Both the position numbers and the translations under genes were made by a program. Source: Acidobacteriota bacterium (GTDB lineage: Bacteria > Acidobacteriota > Blastocatellia > Pyrinomonadales > Pyrinomonadaceae). Taken from it: 22,281 nucleotides of DNA. Each line of letters starts with the position of its first letter. Within the stretch, counting starts at the first letter, position 1. The notes under the pieces are model-generated. The model was not told the DNA's origin, made no database searches, and saw only the letters and a list, made by a program, of their open reading frames with translations. The DNA lies in the NCBI GenBank assembly GCA_016703965.1, contig JADJBB010000009.1, positions 1-22,281 of the forward strand, read 5' to 3'. This document shows positions 8,585 through 15,477 of the stretch, in pieces.

Positions 8585-8887
8585 ATGGACGGCTTTATAC
8601 TCGCCGGCGGATCAAGCACACGTATTTGGGAATACAAAGCAAAACTGGTTCTTGAAGAAGTCCGGTTCATTTATCGCGCCGTTAAGGCGGTATCCGGGGG
8701 CGAGCGACAGCGGGTAGTAATTGTCGGTGGCAACATCGTACGATATGAAAGATATTGCCGAACTAGCCGAGAGCCGGGTCCATATCCCTCGTACTATTTC
8801 ACGTCAAACCCCTTATCATCTGGTACCGCCAACTCGACAAAAGAGGAAGAAATCAAACCCGGCCCCTGTTCCGGGAACGCGCGTTAG
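8585..8887 (+). pseudogene. Decayed mobA-like molybdenum cofactor guanylyltransferase
   Basis: The start M-D-G-F-I-L-A-G-G-S-S-T-R matches the nucleotide-binding N-terminus of MobA (L-A-G-G-x-S-x-R-M-G-x-D-K-A). V-V-I-V-G-G-N follows about where the family has its second strand. The critical M-G-x-D-K is here I-W-E-Y-K, so the Gly and Asp are lost. After about residue 55 the similarity fades and the frame ends at 100 residues, while MobA needs about 190-200. AGGAG is placed correctly before the ATG, 12 bases after the porin stop, so the gene was once co-transcribed with the porin. MobA attaches GMP to molybdopterin for bis-MGD enzymes; this copy is very unlikely to work. The match is by motif only. 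Confidence 0.6.
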
Positions 8888-8977
8888 AGGCAAACGTAAC
8901 TTCGGCCTTCTGGAGGTGAGTGAACTGCCAGCAATAAGAAATTGTAACTCTGAACGATGGATCGGCAGTAATAATGT

Positions 8978-10279
8978 TCAGATTGACGACAACTCCAAAC
9001 GCAGATTCTCTTGGATCTGCGTTTTCCACGATTCGGTGACCTTGGCGGCTTCGGCAAAATACGGCCATTTTTCCACTGCCTTTCGGACCTCAGCGACGAT
9101 CGACTTTGCACGACCGCGTTTAAGCGAAACCGCCTCGGCGCATGCCTTAAAATCATTCATCGAAAAACCATCCCGTTTGCCGTTCATGGTCATCTGGTGA
9201 CTCGATGTCCATACTCCAGACGGATTAAAGCTGTATGCCACATCAAACGCGGGGGCAAGAGACCATTTGCCCTCTTTGCCCATTAGAAAAGCGATATTCT
9301 TGACATGATCGTCCTGATTTCTCGCAAGGATGTTAAATGCCATCCGACGAAACATCTGCTCAATAGCGGATGTCGGGAGTTTAAGTTGACGCATGATCAG
9401 CATGGCTTGCTCGTAGCTATACGCGCCGGCATTGTTGAAGTCAAAATGAGCCAGGCCGCTTAATGAAAGCATGTGCAGCCTTTCGCCGTTCTCGAGACGG
9501 TCGAATCGCTTGGTCATGAAATGCCTTCTGCCGTTTTCTTCGAGTAAGCGGCATTCGTTCATCTGTATTTCTGCCTCGAGTGCCATTAGATAGTAGGCAT
9601 ACTCGATTGCTCCATAGCCCTGAGGATCGGCAAGTTCTTTGTCCCGATTTCCGGTGACTCCGTCGAACTTCAATAACCAATATTCAAATCCGTCGCCGGC
9701 TTTTCCTTGCCCAGACCTAACTTCATTGGTTTTCCGATTCCACGCGATCACCGCTTTCGCCCGGGCACCACCTGCGGAGGTTCCTACGCGAAGGATATCT
9801 CTGAGAGAATCAGGATCGTCAAAGTTAGTATCAAGATTGCTTCGTTGGTTCAAAACGTCCGAAGCCAGATTGACTAAAGCGTCAAGCTCGATCTTCCGAG
9901 AGGCCATCTCCTTTGGGCCCGTGCTCGGGAAAAATTCAAGGGCACCCATACCGCGTGAGCCCGTATAGCAGAGCCTTTCCACCGCATTAAAACTATCAGC
10001 GGACCGGCCTTGCGTTGCGAGCCAAGCATCAATGAGTGCGTTGCCAAACTTATCCGGTAGCGAATCAGCCAGCAAACCCGGCAAGCCGTGAAAGGTCACT
10101 AGTGGCAACTCCGGGAATACGTATATTGATCCAGTGAGCGGCATCACAATCGGTGAGACCTCGATGCCGCTTTTCATGAACTCTGGTGTGTACTCAAAGA
10201 CAGCCACATCGTTGCGATCCTCAAGCGAAACAGCCCCGATGGTGCGTCCCCACAGCTTGACCTCAGCCAACGTTGTCAT
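8978..10279 (-). CDS. hipA: HipA-type toxin kinase
   Basis: Intact, 433 residues, normal for HipA. The N-terminal subdomain contains P-G-L-L-A-D-S-L-P-D (67-76). The kinase part has the glycine-rich loop G-T-S-A-G-G-A-R-A-K (166-175), the ATP lysine in W-L-L-K-F-D (K204), the catalytic loop N-Q-D-D-H-V-K-N (321-328) and the metal-binding Asp in A-P-A-F-D-V (D346). All expected catalytic residues are present, so it should be active. HipA kinases phosphorylate aminoacyl-tRNA synthetases or related targets and cause growth arrest; the target here is unknown. It overlaps the hipB gene by four bases (ATGA), the usual antitoxin-first order. It lies between the porin/mobA remnant and an orphan AbiEi gene, inside what looks like an integrated region. 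Confidence 0.95.
   Translation of the reverse strand: MTTLAEVKLWGRTIGAVSLEDRNDVAVFEYTPEFMKSGIEVSPIVMPLTGSIYVFPELPLVTFHGLPGLLADSLPDKFGNALIDAWLATQGRSADSFNAVERLCYTGSRGMGALEFFPSTGPKEMASRKIELDALVNLASDVLNQRSNLDTNFDDPDSLRDILRVGTSAGGARAKAVIAWNRKTNEVRSGQGKAGDGFEYWLLKFDGVTGNRDKELADPQGYGAIEYAYYLMALEAEIQMNECRLLEENGRRHFMTKRFDRLENGERLHMLSLSGLAHFDFNNAGAYSYEQAMLIMRQLKLPTSAIEQMFRRMAFNILARNQDDHVKNIAFLMGKEGKWSLAPAFDVAYSFNPSGVWTSSHQMTMNGKRDGFSMNDFKACAEAVSLKRGRAKSIVAEVRKAVEKWPYFAEAAKVTESWKTQIQENLRLELSSI
8998..9025 (+). terminator. Possible weak terminator for the porin transcript
   Basis: AACGCAGAT and ATCTGCGTT form a 9-bp stem with an 8-base loop, followed by a short T-run on the plus strand. It lies inside the 3' end of hipA on the opposite strand, so part of its symmetry may be coincidental. 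Confidence 0.35.
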
Positions 10280-10626
10280 GACTCATCTCCCCAACTCCAG
10301 CCCGTCCCTTTCGAGCTTCGTAGTTCTTTCGAGGAGGCCCGTCGTCGTTTTTTCCCTTGAAGTTTCAGTTGAGCTATTGGGCTTGAAACAGGTTCTGGGA
10401 AAAGGACTTCTAAGCGCTGCTGTAATCCTAATGAGCGCAGGAGCCGAATTAGGCTTGTAACTTGTACCGATTCGCCTGCCTCTAGCCGTTCAACGGTTCG
10501 CTTAGACACGCCCGCTTGCTCCGCAAGATTTGCTTGGGTGAAGTTCTGATTCAATCGAATCATTGCAACACGTTCTCCGATTTCTTTAAGTATCGCTTGA
10601 TCGGTCGTGTTTGTGTCGAATCTCAT
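10276..10626 (-). CDS. hipB: HipB-type HTH antitoxin
   Basis: Intact, 116 residues. An Xre-type helix-turn-helix occupies about residues 15-70 (I-G-E-R-V-A-M-I-R, then Q-A-N-L-A-E-Q-A-G-V-S-K-R-T-V-E-R-L-E). The basic tail (K-K-R-R-R-A-S-S-K) ends in T-G-W-S-W-G-D-E-S; a C-terminal Trp is also used by E. coli HipB to contact HipA. It neutralises HipA and represses its own operon. The ATG at 10626 has no ribosome site but lies only a few bases from the predicted transcription start, so the mRNA is probably leaderless or nearly so. The stop overlaps the hipA start. Confidence 0.93.
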   Translation of the reverse strand: MRFDTNTTDQAILKEIGERVAMIRLNQNFTQANLAEQAGVSKRTVERLEAGESVQVTSLIRLLRSLGLQQRLEVLFPEPVSSPIAQLKLQGKKRRRASSKELRSSKGTGWSWGDES

Positions 10627-10633
10627 AATACGT

Positions 10634-10690
10634 CAATTATGGCGAGTAACTATGGTAATGTCAATATATATCGGCAATTATGGCGAGTAA
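10634..10690. repeat. Two identical 16-bp direct repeats, probable HipB operators
   Basis: CAATTATGGCGAGTAA occurs at 10634-10649 and again at 10675-10690, 41 bp apart (about four helix turns). The first covers the -10 box of hipBA and the second lies just upstream of the -35, so two bound repressor dimers would bracket the promoter on one face of the DNA. HipB binding is inferred from position and from how the family works. Confidence 0.65.
10636..10664 (-). promoter_or_regulatory. hipBA promoter, near leaderless
   Basis: Minus strand: TTGACA (10664 to 10659), a 17-base spacer, then CATAAT (10641 to 10636), a perfect -35 and a 5-of-6 -10 at ideal spacing. The expected transcription start is about 10627-10630, one to four bases before the hipB ATG at 10626. 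Confidence 0.75.
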
Positions 10691-10860
10691 AGTGCAACGC
10701 ATCTTCAGGAGTATGATATCGTCATTAATAATGAGTTAGGACCGATTTTAGCGGCAGCTCGCCAATTTCGGCGAAGTGTAGCAGATATTCGACTATCTGG
10801 TTTCTGACTGAGATTATGTGGAAACCGGATCGCCAACTGGAAGTGTCTTTTCTTTGGTGG

Positions 10861-11436
10861 TCAGGGCACGATGACCTCCAGATACTTGGCTAGTACCGAT
10901 TCAAGCTCAAGTTCTCTTGCTGCTTTTGCAAGTTTTGCTTCCGTAGTTCTTCTTGTTGCAAGAGCTCCTCTGGCGGCCTTTATGGCTGTTCGTTCACCTA
11001 CCTTTGTGATGAATTTAAGAGCCTCTAGTGCCGCCCTTTCGACTGTGACGATTCGATAGCCCTTTTCATCTATGATCTGTTTGTCGAGGCTTGTTTTTGT
11101 TCGAATCAGTCTATAACCATTTTCTCGGGTTCTTTTCTCCGGAGGGACCATCATCCATATTTCTCCCGGAACCTGCTCGGCAAGGTTGTAATGATATAGA
11201 GCTGAAAGACCACCGATTGCTGAACCGGGCCCAAACTTTGAATATGCGATCTGGAATCCTACATCTTTATCGAGCGACGTCTTCGGATGAAGGTAGATTC
11301 CACGATCAAGACGAACGAGGTCCTTTGCAGCGACAAGCCTGGATATGTCTTGCTGACTAATTCCCGCAGCCTTGCCCTGAGCCAGTGTAAATACCCCAAG
11401 TTTTTTTAACTTTAGTACCTGATCCTTACCCACCAT
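10861..11436 (-). CDS. AbiEi-type antitoxin, without its AbiEii partner
   Basis: About 191 residues from the ATG at 11436. An in-frame TTG at 11469 coincides with a -35 box and is unlikely to be used; a GTG at 11433 is another option. The N-terminus is a winged helix (L-G-V-F-T-L-A-Q-G-K-A-A-G-I-S, then V-R-L-D-R-G-I-Y-L-H-P). The C-terminal part, with R-A-A-L-E-A-L-K-F and a charged Lys/Arg/Glu-rich helix, matches the AbiEi family of transcriptional antitoxins (type IV abortive infection system). The family's toxin, the nucleotidyltransferase AbiEii, normally follows directly. Here 234 bases without a gene follow and then hipB on the same strand. It may be a lone regulator, a remnant, or an anti-addiction gene. 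Family is well supported, role is not. Confidence 0.82.
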   Translation of the reverse strand: MVGKDQVLKLKKLGVFTLAQGKAAGISQQDISRLVAAKDLVRLDRGIYLHPKTSLDKDVGFQIAYSKFGPGSAIGGLSALYHYNLAEQVPGEIWMMVPPEKRTRENGYRLIRTKTSLDKQIIDEKGYRIVTVERAALEALKFITKVGERTAIKAARGALATRRTTEAKLAKAARELELESVLAKYLEVIVP

Positions 11437-11439
11437 TAA

Positions 11440-11469
11440 AGTATTGTGGTGCAAAGTGACATTTGTCAA
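11440..11469 (-). promoter_or_regulatory. abiEi promoter with overlapping inverted repeat
   Basis: Minus strand TTGACA (11469 to 11464), an 18-base spacer, then AATACT (11445 to 11440). TGACA-TT-TGTCA at 11457-11468 is an inverted repeat over the -35, a plausible self-repression site. The predicted transcription start falls at about the ATG/GTG at 11436-11433, so the leader would be absent or very short. Confidence 0.5.
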
Positions 11470-11892
11470 TGAATAATGCCGCGATGCACCAATCTGAGAA
11501 AGGTTGGCAGTTCAGACAACATCGCGCAAATATATAAAAGAGCGGTAGGCGAGAGGGGCAAAAGTAGTGAAAACCGGATACCAATTTATTGGTGTGTTAA
11601 TAAGCCAGAATGACTTAGGAGATGGGGTTTCGTCACATTTGTTTCCCGAAAATGTCGCAAAACACTAAAAGGAAAAATTAGTGTTTATTCTCGATCAGAA
11701 TGTGTTATTTTGTTGTTCTCGCCAGTGTTATTTATCGACGTTCTAAGTGGGGAATAATCTTGGTAAGTTGGTTGCAAGATGGTTGCACTTTTCCCGACGC
11801 ATACCTACTTAAAGCTTATAAGCGACAAGCAAGTTGCCGATTTTGATTGGTTTTGAGCGATTGTGAGAACTTGCGATTAACCCTCAGGTTGG
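11470..11892. other. Gene-free, AT-rich stretch inside the putative element end
   Basis: No credible coding frame. It holds a 9-bp stem (AAACACTAA at 11660-11668 with TTAGTGTTT at 11678-11686) and a direct repeat TGGTTGCA (11769-11776 and 11780-11787, 11 bp apart). Many further short GTTG/TTGC motifs lead up to the tRNA fragment. Repeats of this kind next to a tRNA fragment could be integrase arm sites; this is inference. Confidence 0.4.
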
Positions 11893-11937
11893 TTGGGGTG
11901 CGAGAGGTCGTGAGTTCAAATCTCGCCGTCCCGACCA
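11893..11937 (+). other. Displaced 3' half of a proline tRNA gene (attachment-site scar)
   Basis: The piece starts TTGGGG, which fits the anticodon loop of tRNA-Pro(UGG), and continues with the 3' anticodon stem. The T-arm (GTGAG, loop TTCAAAT, CTCGC at 11910-11926), the acceptor strand CGTCCCG, discriminator A and encoded CCA (11935-11937) follow. The matching 5' half (CGGGACG, D-arm, 5' anticodon stem) is absent upstream, so it cannot be a working tRNA. Integrases that recombine in the anticodon loop leave exactly such a 3' fragment at the far end of the inserted DNA. A terminator follows 13 bases later, as after a normal tRNA gene. The amino acid identity rests on the loop and acceptor sequence. 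Confidence 0.75.
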
Positions 11938-11949
11938 TTACGACAAAAT

Positions 11950-11987
11950 AGCCCGCAGTTCATCACTGATCTGCGGGCTTTTTCTTT
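11950..11987 (+). terminator. Strong intrinsic terminator after the tRNA fragment
   Basis: AGCCCGCAG (11950-11958) pairs with CTGCGGGCT (11971-11979) across a 12-base loop, followed by a T-rich run. It probably served the original tRNA-Pro gene and now also faces the membrane-protein gene ending at 11963. Confidence 0.85.
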
Positions 11988-12489
11988 TCGTTAAGGTATT
12001 TAATCCAACGAGGGTTTGCTTTCGCGGTGTGAGGTTCATCCGTGACGGACGGCGGATACATTTTTTCGCGCCGCGCGACACAATGTACAGGGTTTTGAAA
12101 AACTATAGCCGCGATAATAACGATCAGAAGCACGGCGACAAATGGCCCGACTGAGAAGGAGCCGTCGGAAAGGCCGTTGATCTTCTTAAAATGAACAAAT
12201 GCCTCATCGAGCCAGAAAGCCTCACAACGGCCAGTACGGCGAAATAGACGAATGTTATCCACATTGCCCAGGCACGGCCACCGGTCCCCTGGCGGCGTTT
12301 CCGGCCAGGAACCAATATAGCGGTCGTTAGCCAAAGGGCGGTCCATGCGAAACCGGCATGATATTCATATCCCGCGGCGGCCTGAGCGGGAATACCGATA
12401 CTCTGCAGCCAACTCCAGGAATAAAAAGAAAAAAAGGCCATCACGACGAGCGAGAGGCCAAGCAAGGCGAGGTAAAGTTTGCTCCACAT
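11963..12489 (-). CDS. Small membrane protein of unknown function (frameshift)
   Basis: About 175 residues when a frame break near 12225 is bridged. The ATG at 12489 is preferred over an in-frame GTG at 12516, which sits directly beside the T-run of the upstream terminator. Hydrophobic helices are visible at L-Y-L-A-L-L-G-L-S-L-V-V-M-A-F-F, at A-W-T-A-L-W-L-T-T-A-I-L, at M-W-I-T-F-V-Y-F-A-V-L-A-V-V, and near the C-terminus at V-G-P-F-V-A-V-L-L-I-V-I-I-A-A-I-V-F. The tail is basic and ends in K-K-K-P-A-D-Q. I do not recognise the family. It follows the HtrA gene on the same strand, but a terminator lies between, so it may be expressed by read-through or its own promoter. Confidence 0.6.
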
Positions 12490-12519
12490 ACCGCACGTTT
12501 TTAGCACAGAATTCACGCA

Positions 12520-12556
12520 AAAACAAAAATGCCGCCGAAATATCCTTCCGGCGGCA
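12520..12556 (-). terminator. Intrinsic terminator of the HtrA gene
   Basis: On the minus strand TGCCGCCG (12556 to 12549) pairs with CGGCGGCA (12537 to 12530) across an 11-base loop, followed by TTTTTGTTTTT. It lies 24 bases after the HtrA stop. Confidence 0.88.
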
Positions 12557-12580
12557 AAATGAGCAGTAATAATTGAACCT

Positions 12581-14059
12581 TTATTCTGGCTTTATGGTCA
12601 TGTATATCGTGCGGCCGCGACTCGTAATGAGCAGCAGGATCGGTTTGTTTCCCGCACTGTCGAGAGCCGATTTGACGTCGGATATCGACCTCACGGCTTT
12701 TCGATTTATCTCGACGATCAGGTCGCCTCTCGAGATGCCCGCCTCAGCCGCCGGCCCGTCAGGATTGACGTCCGTGACGACCAACCCTTCGGCACCTGCG
12801 TCGAGGTCGAGTTGTTTAGCCGTATCAGCCGTAAGTGGCTCAAGGCTGAGGCCGAGTTTACCGCTTTGATTTTGCGGGATTATTTCGTCTTCGCCGTCCT
12901 CACGGCCCGGGCCGGTGTTTTGCCGTCACGCAGGCTGAATTCGTCCAGTGTGGCCCCTCAGCTCGGTCACACTTCCATCGCGAACCACGGTGAGTTTTAT
13001 CTCGGTTCCCGGAAGCGTGCCGGCGACCTTGTTGCGAAGCACGTTGCCGTCCTCGATCTTTTCGCCGTTGATCGCGGTAATTATGTCCCGCGTTTAACGC
13101 CCGCTTTTTTCGGCCGCACTTCCCTTGTCCACTTCGCTGACAAGTACGCCACTTTTATCCTTTAATTCCAAGGCTTCAGCGGCTTCATCCGTGATAGTTT
13201 GAAGTCGGATGCCGAGCTTTCGACGCACCTTGCCGTCTTTCAGAAGCTGGTCCATGACTGATTTTGCCATGTTTGACGGGATCGAGAACGCGATCCCGAT
13301 GTTACCGCCGCCGGCCGCCGGGCGACAGGATCTGGGGAATTGATGCCGATCAATTCACCGTTAAGATTTACGAGAGCTCCCCCCGAATTACCGCGGTTGA
13401 TCGGTGCATCCGTTTGCAGAAAATCCTCAAAACTCTGGCCGTCGCTGAGGCCAGTTTGGCGGCCTTTTGCCGAGATAATGCCGGCGGTAACGGTTTGTCC
13501 GATACCGAGCGGATTGCCGATCGCGAGGACGATATCGCCGACCCTGACGCTGTCGGAATTTCCGAGGGTCAGGAAGGGCAGATTTGCGGCTTCGATCTTT
13601 AGAACGGCAAGATCGCTTGGTTGATCCGATCCGACGACCTTTGCGTCAAAAGATCTATTGTCACTCATTAGGACCTTGATCTTATCGGCCCCTTCGACTA
13701 CGTGATAGTTCGTGATGATTGTCCCGTTGGCTTCGACAACAACGCCGGAACCGAGTCCCCGTTCGACCTGAGGACGCTGATTTGGCTGGGATCTGAAACT
13801 GTCTGAAAAAATCATCTCCACCGCGAACCTGCGGTTGCTTTCTGTTTGTGATCAGCCTCGATACGAACCACGGCGGGCGAGGTTTATCGACGACATCGGC
13901 GTAGGACGTCCTGTTGCCGTCAACGACGAGCGGAGCAGCCGGGGCGACTGGTTGGCTCGCCGGAGGGGCCTCTACTCCATCTAAAAGGCCGGTTTTGCAT
14001 CCCGCAACAAGCGAGCCTGACGCAAATAGTGCAATTACAAATAATTTCTTAATACTCAT
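12581..14059 (-). CDS. HtrA/DegP-type serine protease lipoprotein with two PDZ domains (several frameshifts)
   Basis: Reading across frames gives about 490 residues. The N-terminus MSIKKLFVIALFASGSLVAGC is a lipoprotein signal (lipobox V-A-G-C, C21, next residue Lys), so the protease should be lipid-anchored, unlike soluble E. coli DegP. The protease domain shows the triad: His in N-Y-H-V-V-E-G-A-D, Asp in S-D-L-A-V-L-K-I and Ser in G-N-S-G-G-A-L-V. PDZ1 is in the 12900-13200 part (V-K-R-G-D-I-I-T-A-I-N-G-E in corrected frame). PDZ2 is intact at the end (A-G-I-S-R-G-D-L-I-V-E-I-N-R). Frame breaks lie near 13870 (out) and 13820 (back), near 13320, and at least two more between 12800 and 13100. 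HtrA proteases degrade or refold misfolded envelope proteins. The Cpx-like set at the right end of the window would be a natural companion, though no operator is seen here. Confidence 0.92.
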
Positions 14060-14369
14060 TGAACGATACTCAAAAAAAAACGAGTGATAAAATCGTTTCT
14101 ACAATTGTCTGCCAAAAGCGATAATAGTGGTTTGCGAAGGGAACGAGAATGTTGTTCCGGAAAAAATGATCTCACGGTTTGAAGGTTTTCTGCGTCCCCG
14201 ACTTTGAATGTGTGATGCTTTTTCCAACGCGGAGGACGCAGAGAAAGACGCGGAGTCCGCTGAGAGATCTATAAGATCAAACGTTTCCTCCAAACAATAT
14301 GCCCGGCCTATAACCATCTTTAATACAACGAGTTAACACTGTAAAGATAAAGTGGTAAATGAATATCAA
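14060..14369. repeat. Intergenic stretch with a GCGTC-rich repeat element
   Basis: No gene is supported. Around 14221-14270 the plus strand carries ACGCGGAGGACGCAGAGA then AGACGCGGAGTCCGCTGAGA, imperfect repeats of ACGCRGAG. On the minus strand this reads like the CTCTGCGTC/CTCCGCGTT type of short repeat seen between genes in many environmental genomes. A 72-codon open frame runs through it but has no ribosome site. The HtrA promoter must lie near 14060-14100; I cannot place it. Confidence 0.5.
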
Positions 14370-14401
14370 AAGGACAATGGATATTGAGATCCATTGTCCT
14401 T
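14370..14401 (-). terminator. Intrinsic terminator of the polyamine operon
   Basis: AAGGACAATGGAT (14370-14382) and ATCCATTGTCCTT (14389-14401) form a perfect 13-bp stem with a 6-base loop. On the minus strand TTTTGAT follows. It lies 26 bases beyond the stop of the deoxyhypusine synthase homologue. Confidence 0.8.
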
Positions 14402-14426
14402 CTTAGTCCAAAAAATACGTATATTC

Positions 14427-15477
14427 TTACGGAACATCGATATTCATTTCACGGCCCGAAAAACTGAAGGTCGGCCGCTGCGACTTGCCCATAGGTATTC
14501 GCGGCGGTTTGCGAGAGAAGCAGTGATGATCATTGGGCGCGATCGACGGGTCGCACGGTACGTAATATGCCGTGGTAGCCCCCCGCACCAATTTGCCAAA
14601 GATGTGTGTGATTACCACCATACGAAAGGTGTCCGAATATCAAGCGGGGCCGTATCGGGGTCGCGATAGAGATCGCGTATTTGTCGCCGCGCCCGTTGTT
14701 CGCGTGATGTAAGACGAAAGCTCGGTCACAGTTGCAGATTCTGGCTGCCATGCTCCGAAGGCAGATGATACCGGAATGACGGGTTTTGTGCGCGATGTTC
14801 ATCATTTCCATCGTGTCCTGGGTCGTGTCGAACATGATCTGGATCTTCTTCTCAAATTTCGCCCGCGCAATGCCGACGGCGATCTCCGAACCCGGCAGAT
14901 CAGGGCAGAATACGGGAATTCGCGATTTGAAAGCTGACGTGAGAATGCCGTCTTCGTGGGCGATCTCCGAAAGTTCACGGCCGAGAAGGTGAAGGAATTC
15001 GCGGATAGAGTATGGGCGGCTTAGTTCGAGCTGGTTGATCACGCTGCCGATCCATTCGTCAGCTTCCTGATATTCCTCGCGATTTGCCATTACATCGCCG
15101 AGTCTCAAGACATCGGAACCTTCGAGTTCTTCGTCGCTCACGCTCGGGTGGGCCCCTGGAAATGATTGCGGCCGAGGATCTCGTGAATGTCGTGATAAAG
15201 CACCGTTCCCGACATCGCAATGACGTCGACGAAGCGGTTCTTAATGACGTAAGCGAGCAAACGACGCATTCCCGACGTGATCAGATTGCCTGATCCGCAA
15301 GGGTATATCGTCGAATTGTCATCAGCATATCAGGCCAGATGCGATGGGCTTCGGCGAGTTGTTTTGCTTGAAGCCGGCTCCTTCCATCTTTTCCAAAAGG
15401 CCTGCGACCGAGCGGTCACGATCGATCGGTACCGGACGTGTCGGAACCGTCAAAAATTTCGAGGCCTTTCTTTTCAT
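14427..15477 (-). CDS. Deoxyhypusine/homospermidine synthase family enzyme (frameshifts)
   Basis: About 350 residues after bridging breaks near 15360, 15280, 15150 and 14600-14720. The N-terminus M-K-R-K-A-S-K-F-L-T-V-P-T-R-P-V-P-I-D-R-D-R-S starts at the ATG at 15477, which overlaps the stop of the preceding gene as ATGA. Family features include N-L-I-T-S-G-M-R-R, D-V-I-A-M-S-G-T-V-L-Y-H-D, I-P-V-F-C-P-D-L-P-G-S-E, H-H-A-N-N-G-R-G-D-K-Y-A-I-S-I-A-T, and F-G-K-L, whose Lys is in the place of the catalytic Lys of eukaryotic deoxyhypusine synthase (W-G-K-I). Bacteria lack eIF5A hypusine; several bacterial homologues are known to make sym-homospermidine by transferring an aminobutyl group from one amine to another. 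Coupling to arginine decarboxylase supports a polyamine role. The exact substrate cannot be told from sequence. Confidence 0.9.

Noticed and set aside
10711..10726. A third FNR-like site (ATGAT-ATC-GTCAT)
   Set aside because: The spacer is three bases, not four, and no gene start lies at a suitable distance.
10627..10860. Remnant of an AbiEii toxin gene after AbiEi
   Set aside because: No frame on the minus strand shows nucleotidyltransferase motifs, and no start overlaps the AbiEi stop.
11862..11937. A complete tRNA gene
   Set aside because: The 5' acceptor strand, D-arm and 5' anticodon stem expected for this 3' half are absent from the preceding 40 bases.
14099..14317. A 72-codon minus-strand open frame upstream of HtrA
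   Set aside because: No ribosome site, no family features, and it runs through the GCGTC-type repeat element.
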